This document shows, piece after piece, positions 16,877 through 28,800 of a stretch of 64,000 nt of DNA. Numbering within the stretch: the first letter of the stretch is position 1; each line of letters starts with the position of its first letter. The stretch comes from Methanobacteriota archaeon (lineage in GTDB: Archaea; Thermoplasmatota; Poseidoniia; Poseidoniales; Poseidoniaceae). The stretch covers positions 110,929 through 174,928 of the forward strand of contig PBDU01000006.1 of NCBI GenBank assembly GCA_002718195.1, given 5' to 3'. The position numbers and the translations under genes were made by a program. The notes beneath the pieces are model-generated. The model was not told the DNA's origin and did no database searches. It saw nothing but the letters and a program-made list of their open reading frames with translations.

Positions 16877-19800
16877 ATGTTGGGAACAAATAATGTGAAA
16901 GCAAATGCCACTATTGGTGGAATCGCAATTGCGGTTCTACTGACTGTTTTGATGGCTATGAGTCCGATGACCGGTCTTGTAGACAACCAAACAGAAACAG
17001 CGGAATTTGTTGAAATAAACGAGACGGAAGACGAAGATTTCTTTGCTCTTCCTGACACAATTGAAAAGACAGAATATGAATTGGACGCGAGCCGTGAATT
17101 GATCGGTGCTCGTGATTCCACTTCCAAGACCTTCGTCAACGAAGACGGTGATTTTGTAGCAGTTCACTCCAGTGAACCGCTTCACTACATGTCTGACGAA
17201 GGCTCCTGGGAAGATATCGACTTGAACATCAAGGCGACATCATTCGGCTGGGCAGTTTCGGAAAACGTTTTCGAGACTCGATTTGCTAGTGAAGTTGCAA
17301 ACGGTGTTGCAGTCCAGCCAAACCAATGGGTTGACCCAGTTGTCACTGGTATTAACCCAATGCTCGTCACAATTGACGAGAGCGGTACAGCTGTTCAACC
17401 ATTTGCAGTTCCAGCATCCAATGCTGAAGTTGCTGTTGGTGGTAACACAATCCGCTACCCACTGGCAGAGGGCTTCGACATCGATTATACAGTCGAGACT
17501 TTCCAAGTCAAGCAAGACCTTGTAATCCGTGAGAGGCCTACTCTAGAGCCTAACGCAGCATGGTTCGGTTTGACTGAATCCCTAAGACTTCCTGCTGGAT
17601 ATGCTCTTTACCACGGAGAAGTTTTGTTGACTGAGGAAATCACTCAGACACAAGACGCTCTACAAATCCGTAACATTGAGACAGGCGAGCTATACGCTGA
17701 AATCCCTGCTCCTGTTGTTATGGAAGAAGGTAAGGAACCATACCACGCTACATTCTTCGTTAGCGCTATGGGAACACAAGTCTTCCTAACAACCGCTGTT
17801 GAGGCAGACTGGTTGATGAGCGAAGACAGAGTTTTCCCTCTGGCTCTTGACCCATCCATCAAGGTTACTTCTGGTGCTGGTGGATATTGTTACGTCTACT
17901 ACAACTACTGCTACTCTTCTACTAGCAGATACTTGTACAGATCTGGTAGCAGCGTCTACTACTTGCCATGGTCCAAGTACACTTTCTCAAGTTCAAGTGC
18001 ACTACCATCTGGTGCAACAATCAGTGAAGTAGCATTCAAGCAATACTACACTTACCACTCTGGTTCTACTAACGCTGGTAGACAGGTAACTATCCTTGAG
18101 TCCTGTGGACAAGACGTACGTTACAACTGGGGAGTTACATCCAGGTCCTGTAGCGGTTCTCTGTCCTCGTCATACTTGACATCTAACTACGGTGGTACTG
18201 CTGCAAGATCTCTGACATCCTCTATCTGGAACTCAGTCCAGGGTGGAAGCTTCGGCGGTGGAACCGGATGGAAGACAACAACTCTATGTTCCTCTTCAGG
18301 AACTGCTTGTTCTTCCACAACTGGTGCTCACAACTACATCTTGAACGCACAGTCGAACAACGGCGTAGTTGGAGTTGGTGCTAAGCTAACTTCCTCAAGT
18401 TACGTATATTCATACGCAACAGGATCCGGATCGAATAACATGTACATCCAAATCACCTACACTGGTGGTACAGATGCAGATGCGCCTGTCGCAGACTTCG
18501 TTCCATACACTGGAATAACATCCTACATGGAAGGTGAGAGAACATTCTTCATGAAACTCTCAGACATGTCTGGTATCGACACCACTTCTGGAAACGAACC
18601 AACTCTATACTACAGACTTAACAACGCTTCAACATGGACTAGCCAAGCTGCTACAACACTCGGAACTTGTGGAACTTCCGATACTGATTGTAAATTCAAG
18701 GCAACCACCACATCCATCTCCGCTGGTGACTATGTTGAGTACTACTGGAAGTACAGAGACTTGAACCAAGGAAGCAACGGTGCTAACGTTGGATACGAGC
18801 CTGCTTTGACATCAGGACAAACCACTCCAACACCTTACTATTTCGCTGTTGAAGACGTAGTTGACGCAGGAAATGCAAAGAAGATGACCATCCTAACTAC
18901 CGACGTTCACGCAGGTAGTGCTTTCAACCCAAGCGGTTACATGGACAGACAAATCACTTACTTCGACAACTCCCACGAGTATGTCTTTGAGTTTGACACA
19001 TCAAACTGTGGTACAGGGTCTGCTGCATGTTGGTACACATCTTCCTACTACTTCTATAACAACTGGAAGGTAAAGTGGTTGACAGGAACATCCACATCCG
19101 GAACAACTGGATCTGGTACCGTTTCTGGTAACAACGACCTACTACTTGCTGACGATGGTTACCTAACTCTGACTGCAGATGACGGTCCTGGACAAAACTT
19201 GATTTTCGTCTATGACAGCACTGCTAACGACTTCGCTATGGTCGGTCTAGGTACACAAACTGGAATCGAAGAGCCATTGAGTGGCGGTTCATCTGCAACT
19301 CAAGCATCCACATACGGATACACCAAGGCTTTCAGATTCCAAGTTCCTGGAGACATCACTGGTGAGTTCGCAAACATCGAGTTCAACGCATCTAACTCTG
19401 GAGCCGCTAACTGGGTCTGTACTGGAAGTAACGGATGGACACTATTCATCCGCTCTTCTTCATCTAGCCCATCCTGTTCATCTGGATACTACTACATCTA
19501 CTCCACTTACTACAAGTGGAACGGATTTGCTATCGCATCTGGATACTACGGTAGAATGGCTTCAACCGGTGACGTTACTTACAACGTCGCAAAGGTTGCT
19601 CCAGAACCAGATACCTACGCACCAACAATTACACACACTGCTCTGGCTGATTCATACTCTCCGGACAGAACTGTAACAGCAACTATTGTTGACGATGGTG
19701 TACCACCAACCGGTTTGAACGTAAGTACAACCGCTGGTGTAGGTCCAACTCTGTATTACAGAGTTAACTCTGGATCATGGACATCCCTGGTCATGGACCC

Positions 19801-22800
19801 AGCAGGCTCTGCAACAAGAGCTGACTGTGCAACAGCAGGATGTGACTGGCAAGCAGACATCGAGAACTTGGAAACAAATGACCAAGTTGAATACTATATG
19901 ACTGCTGAGGACGTATCCACAACACAAATCAACGATGTTACCTCATCAACTAACACTTTCGAAGTTGGTGACCCCAACAAGGTATTCATCGTTGAGTGGC
20001 ACGACATGGGTTACACAAGCACATACTTGTGTACATACCAAGCTGTCTTCTATGACGTTACAAACGAGTTCGAATTCAAGTACGACACTGGTTGTCAAAT
20101 GTACTATGACTACTCTGCTGTAGGTTACATGGACACAACAAGAACAAAGGGAGAGACATTCCACAAAGGTAGCGGATATGCTGCTGGTGCAATGACTATC
20201 CCAAGCAACTACAGAGTACACACATCCGCTACCTCTTACGGACACGAGACCTTTGATCTAGGAATGACTTCAATCACAAACTACGACACTGCTATCTCTG
20301 GTTCAAGTAATGGTAGACCATATGGATACTACTGTGCTTCCTCATACTACTGGAACACATACAAGTCCTCTTGTAACGCTAACATCGATTTGCCTGATGA
20401 CTTCGTCTTCGAATACTTCGGAACTGAGTACAACGGTACTGACTCTAACGACAGAGTCCAAATCGGTCGTCAAGGATACATGTACTTCATCGACTCTGGA
20501 TCCACAGCGCTTCAGAGAGGTGTAACAACCTGGTCCAGCAACATGCCGAACTTGCCATACTCTGGTAACTCTGCAGCACGCCCAGGTACTATCGCACCAT
20601 GGTGGGGCTACTACTCCTCCTACTACTGCTATGACAACACCAACATCGACTGTTCCGTAAGGTACAGAACCATGCCATTCAACGGTAAGGGTACAGATGT
20701 TGACAGTGACATCACAAACCCAACATCTTGGGATCTAGTCGATTCACCGATTAGAATCAACCCATCTAACGATTACTTGTCTGTTTCCGCAGACCTAACA
20801 ATCGAAGCTGGTGTCGTTGTTCAAGTTGCAGCAGGCAAGGGAATTTCCTTTGACGGAACATGTGATTCAATGACCATAAACGGTAACGAATCTGCTCACG
20901 TTATGTTCGAAGGACAAAACGGTGCTGACTGGAAGGGTATCGCTTTCACAGCTGCATGTGCAGCCGCTGGCGGTACTGATGACAGACACACATTCTCTTA
21001 TGTTGACTTCTACAACACAAGCGATGCAGCAATCGCAGCAGGTAGCCGCCACGGCTCCAACCCATCTGCAACAGACAACGTTGGTAACTTCACAATGACT
21101 GAAGTCACCTTCACAAATGTCGCAAATGCTATCCAACACGGATCTGGTGATAACACAGGTTTCGACTTGACATCTGTATCCGTTTCTGGTGCTGATGATT
21201 CCTGTTTGGACATGCCTGATGGTGCTACACTAACGGCATTCGACTTGGAACTAGAGAACTGTAACACCAACGGTGGCTCCGCAGACGGTGCTATCAAGTT
21301 CGGTGACGGTGGAAATTTGATGATTGAGAACTCAACCATCGATGACGCATATGGTAACGTAATCAACTTCGTTACTGCAGCAGATGACATCCACATCTCC
21401 AACCTAAGCGTTACCAACTCCTTCACAAGCACTCAAACTGGTGGTGCTATCATGACTGGAGGTGCAAACGCAGGTTCTGATATGTATGTTTACAACATGG
21501 ACGTTGGTTCAGGATATACTGACGGTATTTCCTCAGAAGCAACTGATTCGTTCATGCTAGAGATGGTTGACCTAGGTAGCGGTGATATCACTTACCTACC
21601 AGGTGGATCTACCTCGTCTGCTAACGGTCCAAGCGGAGATATGGCAATCCTAGACGATGTTACCTCTGGTGACATCACACTTGCTAGAACTGCTCCAGGT
21701 ACGTTTGAACTAATTACCGCAGGGGATGTGAAACTGAGCGGAAACGCACCAGTTTCTGACCAAGTAAGGCTAAGAAGCCTAAATGTCGGTTCAATCATGG
21801 TGGATGGCTGTGGATGGAGTGTTGGTGTTGAAACATTCAGCGCTGACGACCTATCTTCGTCTTGTTCATCAAGTGCTGCGCCAAACACCCTGATTGTGAA
21901 GGACGGTTCTATCGCACACGCTGATTCGACCACAAATGCTGTTTATGCAAGAAACTCTCACGTAACTCTTGGTGTTGTTGACATTTCCTCAAGTGATATC
22001 AGCTCTACCAACGGAAACTACGTTGCAAAGGCTTCAACGAACGCAGACATTGTTCTAATCGATGTTGATTACAACAATGTAGACTGTTCAGACAGATCAA
22101 CTGCTTCTTGTACAGTCGATGTATCCAGTTCTGCTGAAGTATGGTACGGAGGAATTGCACAAGTTGGACTTTACAGAATGGCTCTTGTAAACGGTGTGTC
22201 AACACAAGTCTTCAAGGCAGGACACAACGTTGTTGCAACGGTTATTGATTCCAATACTGGAAATGAGTTGTTCTCAGTTGGAACACACATCACAGACAGT
22301 GCTGGTATAGCAGAAGTTTGGGTCATCAGCGAGGATGAGTCAGGTAATACTTACTCTGACCACCACCTAAGAGCATACGGTGCTGCTGGACAAAACACCA
22401 CAACTGCGGCTTCCTCATGGTACCCATCTGGTGGATTCGGTGTCGGTGACTCCATCGACTTGCTACTGGAGCCTGCTCCAATGGCTTTCGACCAACCAAA
22501 CATGGACTGTAATTGGCTTGCTACAAACCAAACAACATCCGGAATGTACAACCCTGGTCTAGACGCATACGTTTGGGATTCTACTCCTATGACTATGTCT
22601 GCTGACCTAACTTTGGACGGTTGTCATATCGCTTTGATGGGTTCAGTTCTAACTGTTCAAGCAAGTGCAACAAACACACCAGTACTAACACTAAGCAACG
22701 GTGGTGCACTGACACTAAACGTTTCTTCTGATACAGGTGCAGCAGGTACTCTACAAGCTTCAACAAGCACATACCCGCTGACAATTGCAGTTACTGGTGG

Positions 22801-25800
22801 AGACTTGACAGTCGACGGTGGTACTGTAAGAGACCTAGCACAAGACAGTGCTACTAACTCTGCATTGTACATCCCAAGTGGTTCCTCACTTTCGATGAGC
22901 AACAGCGGTACAATCTACGGTGCTTCAGCATCTGCAGATGACATGGCAACTGTCAAGGTCGATGGTGGATCTCTAGAAATCATCGATTCAAGCATCGTTA
23001 ACACTGGACAAACTGGAACTGCTCTACACGTAGAGTCCTCTGGTGCAACAATCCAAAACATTGCAGTAAGTAACGCCGCAGTAGGTATCCAATCCTACAA
23101 CGCTGCTCCGCAAGTTGACGGATTCACATCCACAAACAACGATGTTGGTGTCAACGTTTACGGTGGTATGTCCCTTCCAACAATTTACCGTTCCACACAA
23201 CTGAGCGGTCAATCTACTGGATGGACAACATACGCAATCGATTTGTCCACTTTCTTGGGCACTGGAGATTACTTGCAAGTTGGTGCTAACTCCATCTACG
23301 GTGGTGGAAACGCACACCCAACTTACAACTACTTCACATCCAAGTACTACTTCATCACTGACAGATACAACATCGAGTATGAAGATGACAACGGTAACTC
23401 CTGGAACATCACTTCTTCAAGTGACCTAGGTTACTACCCGTATGGTGAGACAAGCGCTGCTGGCGTTCACTCTTCTGATGACCCAGCAAGCGGTGTAGGC
23501 GATGTAGCAACATATGCTGGTGGTAGCGGTGGTGCACCTTCATGGCACTGTAACTACTACGGTTATTCGTATGGACCAAACTACCAATACGGATTTGAAG
23601 GTTACTTCTACTACTTCTACTACTACTGGCTAGGAAGCGGTGTATCTTACCCTGCTTACTACTACACTCCTGATGAGTTCGGATTCGGATGGGAGGATAT
23701 TCCTGGTGTTACACCAACTGGATCATACTCCTACTACCCTTACCACTACTGGGGAGCTTACTCTCCTTCATCCCAATTCAGCGGTATATACCAACCGCCT
23801 GAGGGATATGCAGGATTGTTCGGTTACTACAACGTCTGTTATGACTACGCTTACTCATACTACATGAGCAGCGGTGAGGGAGCAAGACTAACTTACCCAA
23901 TCGTAGACATATCTGCTAGCAACATCAGTAAGGTCACTCTTTACATGGACGTTCTACACAAGGGAGCGGACAACTATCAAGACAGATATGAGTTCGTTGC
24001 ACGTGCAGGTAACGACCCATCTGACCTTGGTGACTACGCAAGAGAGTCCGGAACTCCACTATTCAAGGACGGTACAATTAACGGTGCTGATACTGGTATA
24101 GAATTGGGTGGCAACTTCGCTGCTGCTTCATTCGAAGATATCACTGTTAACTCACCGAATGATGCTGGAATGGACATCGTTGGTGGTGTCATGGCTAGTG
24201 TCGATGACATGACAGTCAACGGCGGAAACTATGGTGTTCTAGTATCATCTGGTGCATCCGGACAAGTTGACATCACTAATGTTGACCTAGACGGACAAGC
24301 TCTAGCAGGTGTTTACTACACTAAGGATCTTGGCGGTGACTTCACTGGTGTGGTCCAAAACTCCGCAGGTCCTGCATTCAAGTACGGTACAAACACAAAG
24401 GATCCAGTAACTATGAGCAGCATGACAATTTCCAGCAACAACGTTGGAATTGAAGCCGGCGGAAGTGGTGAATTTACACTAACAGATGTTACAATGGCTA
24501 ACACCAATGATATACAAATCACTGGTTCATCCACAATGGACTTCATCGAAGGAACAGTGGATACAGCAACAGTAACTGCTACTGGAACTGGTGTATTCAA
24601 CAGAATGAGACTTGTTGATATTACAATAACTGCTGATGGTTCTGCAATTGACGGAACTAACGTTGTTCTAAGATCAACTGAAGGTGATATAACTGGAATG
24701 GCTACAACTGATTCCAATGGATTAGCGGCAGATCTGACTTTCACAACGCAAGTTGTAGACAATTCAGGTTTGACAACAAAGGATCTAACTGGATACGAAG
24801 CCATTACAACTGCAGAAGTAGAGTATTACAGAAACTCAAACTCTGACAACAAGGCTGACTTCAGATACGCATTTGAGACCCTATCACTAAGCGACACATC
24901 TGGAAACGCAGAGAGTGTTGCACTAACTGATAGGTTCACATCACGTGTTTGTTACACCTTCTCCAGTGCTTCTTACCAAATGGTTGCACGCTGTCTAAGC
25001 GGAATATCCACTGGTGGGTCAAGAGACTTTAGCGATGGTAACGGTGGAACTCTGAAGGAATACGGATACTATAGAGCTGCAAGCGGAACTGACCTACAAG
25101 GTGAGACTGTAATGCTAGACGCTCCGTTCATATACCTGGGTAGCGGTTCCCACGATTGGAACCAATCTACTTTCATCGCTACTGCTGCTTACACTTTCTA
25201 TGGTAACATGAGAGTTTACAGCAGTGCTAACGCAGATGTTGATTTGTACATGCACGACTCCGAAATGGTTGCTACAGCAACTAACGAGGATGATAACACC
25301 CTATTCGGTATACAACTTGGTTACGAGTTCTACAGTATGGACTATGATATTGACAATTCCGTCATAAACGGTATTGCAACAATCATTGGTTCTGTTGGAT
25401 ATGGATACTACAGTGACTATGAGTTGGAACACTTCAGTATCACCAATTCTGAGATTAGCCACTACAAAGGTTACACACAACTAACTGGTGCAATCCAAGA
25501 CACCGATATTTGTATCCAACTTGAGGGTGGAGACGGAGGTCTGATTGACAACAACACCTTCAACAACTGTGCTGCTGGTATCATTTTGGACAGATCAAGA
25601 TACTACTACAGTCACAGCCCAAGTGAGTACGGTGCAGATAACGTAACTATCTCGAACAACACGTTCAACAACGGTCGTCAAGTTATCTGGTTCAACCAAA
25701 ACTCCTACGCTGAAGATGCAGTTGTCGAGAACAACGTCATCAATGGAGGAAACATTGGTATCCTACTATGGGACGATAAGACTGAGAGAGCAACCATTGA

Positions 25801-28800
25801 CAACAACGAAATCACAGCTAACTACGGTCTGTACTTGAGAGCAGAGGGTTGGACTGCGTCCAACAACATCATCACCGGAACAGGTGAAGGTTCCTCTGGT
25901 ATCTACACATACGGTGGAAACGGTGAGGTTATCGGAAACACAGTTATCGATGCTCACGATGGTATCGTTATCGAAGGTCCAGTTGCAGTATCATCTGGTT
26001 CCGTAACTAACCTGTGCTCTATCGCAGGTAACAGTTACAGCTACCAAGACAGTTGTTCCTTCACCTTTAACGGTGGAGCAACATTGTACATCGATGTTGC
26101 AACAGACAACTGGGGATCAGAAACATCTCTTGAGATTACTAAGCCTGATGGTTCAAAGGACACATGGAGCAGATACTCATTCTCCTCCAACACTGAGTAC
26201 TCACCATTCACATCTTACACCGCTGCTGGTAACTACACCATCACTGTGTTCGATTCATATGGTGACGGTGGTCCAGACATTGATGCTTACTACTCTTCAT
26301 CCGGTGCTCTGACTGGCATGGTTGTCTCTGACAACACAGTTGGACTAAGCAGCGGTGAGTATGCACCAAATGCACAAGGATTCTCCTTTGAGGCATGTTC
26401 TGGTACTTTCATTGATTCTGACAACAACACTGTTACACTGTCTGACAATGCAATGATCACTGACGGATGTGACGTCCAAGATGCTCACTCCGTACTAACA
26501 GGTACTGGTCTATCCGCATCAACTGGTCTATGGTCAGATGCTGGAGACAACGTCAACCTAGATGGAACAGACATCAGTGGATTCGCTACTGGTCTATACA
26601 TTGACGGCGGTGCACTGAACATGATCGGTGACGCATCCGTTGCAGGTTCAGATTACGGTGTTGAAGCAGAGAATGCAGCAGTCACCGCAATCGGCGCATC
26701 CGTTGACGGTGGAACAACCGGTACAGGTCTAAGCATGGTTGATGGAGCATACTCCTGGATTTACCCTCTAGACGCAGCAGGTCTTGTTGGTGTCTATGCT
26801 GAGAACACTGAGTTCCGCTGGGACGGTGGTGTTTCCACAGCAACAACTGCACTACACGCTGTTGAAGCAATGGGTAAGGTCGAGAACCTAACATGGACTT
26901 CCTCAACAACACAAATCAATGCAGGAACAAATGCATACGTTACCTCCATCGGTAACACAGTTGACCCGTCTGCTCTAGTAGTGGACAGCACTGCTAGAAT
27001 CGATGAGGCAAACTTGCTAGATGCTGATGTTAACCACTTGGGTGAGGAGCCAACACAAGGTGTTGGTGTACTAATCCAAACAACAGACATGAGCCACGCA
27101 GCATATGTATCTCCTAACTTCCAACCTGATATCATGAGCATCGATGGTGATGACTCTGACTGGACTGGTACATTGGAGCTAAGCCCTGCTGACGATGTTG
27201 CACCAGGTATGATGTCTGGTGACGGAACAAACGACTTCATGACAACCTACATCGAGGGAGATGACCTATACATCGCTCTTACAGGAGAAGACTTCGCAAA
27301 CAGTGACGCTCTGATCTACATGGATGTCACAAGCGGTGGTTCCAGCACAGGATACGACTACGGTGGTAGCGGAGCACACTCTCTACCATTCGATGCTGAC
27401 TTCTTGCTATGGGCAGATGATGATTCATCATACGACTTGTACGCATACGGATTCCTTGGATGGGGAGTAACATCTCTATCCGGAGACTCTGTTGACGCTG
27501 ACATGTCCACTTCCTTCGCTGAGTTCCAAATACCATTCTCCAGAATGGGTGGAATGCCAAGTGAAGTTAGAATCATCGCTATCGTACAAGGTGAGTCCAG
27601 TGCAACTGTATCTACAGTTCACCCAACACAAACCATCGATTCAGCATCCAGCACCCAAACCTTCTCTGACTACTTGACAGTCGAGCTAGGCGCTGACAAC
27701 TTGGATGATGGAGTTCTAACCGATGAGGTTCTAATCTACAGATCCTTCCTTGGAAGCAACTCTCCTTCAGATGGTAAGGTCTACGATGTTACAGTCAAGC
27801 ACTCCGCAACATGTGGTGGCGCTGACTGGGCAGTTTACGAAGACGTTGACATGTCCGGAAACCAAGATATCTCAATCGATATCCTACGTGCATGTCCAAC
27901 TCTAAGTGACGACCTAGATGATGTTGATTCAACTGAAGATGCTGCAAGCACAGTAATCGACTTGAACCCACTAGCAAGTGACGAGCAAGATTTGGCTGCT
28001 GACCTAGTATGGTCTGTAGTTGAAGGAGCAACAACAACAGTTTACTCCTCCTCTCTACTACCTGCTGACGGTCTAGTCGAGTGGGACCTAACAGGACAAA
28101 CATTCACAGTTACTCCAGTTGCTGACCAATTCGGTTCAGTTGAGTTCACTCTAACTGTTACTGACAGCAACGGATTGAGTGTTGACAGAAACATCGATTT
28201 CACAATCGCTGGTGTCAACGACGCTCCAGAGATCTGTTACAGACCTCAAGGTGGAGAAGTTTGTGAATCTACAATCGTTCTATACGGAAACGCAGCTAAC
28301 CCTAACTTGATTCCTGAGGACCAACTACAGGACGGAGCATCACCAAACGATGTTGTTCTATCCACTGTTGCTAACCAAGGAAACAGCGCTGTTAACTTGA
28401 TTAAGGATATGTCAAACGAGAACGACCCACAAGTACAAACGTACACATGGGACGTATCCGTTGAAGAAAACTGTCCTCTGTTCACTGCAACTGTTGACTC
28501 CAACACCAACCTACACTTCGTAGGTCTATCTGGCAGAGACTTCCACGCTGGTGGATCTTGTGACATCACAATGTCTCTAACAGACGATGGTGCTGAAAAC
28601 ACAGACGCAAACGACGAAGTAATCACAGTTTACGTAGTCCCAGAGAACGACGCTCCTGAGATCGTCAACCAATGGGACAGCAACGCTGGTGAGACAATCA
28701 CCTGGGCTTCCAACGGAACAACAGTCGAAAACTACGCTGGTGAGTGGGGAATCAGAGTCCTTGAGGACACAGAAGATTCCGACGCACTAACATTCGACTT

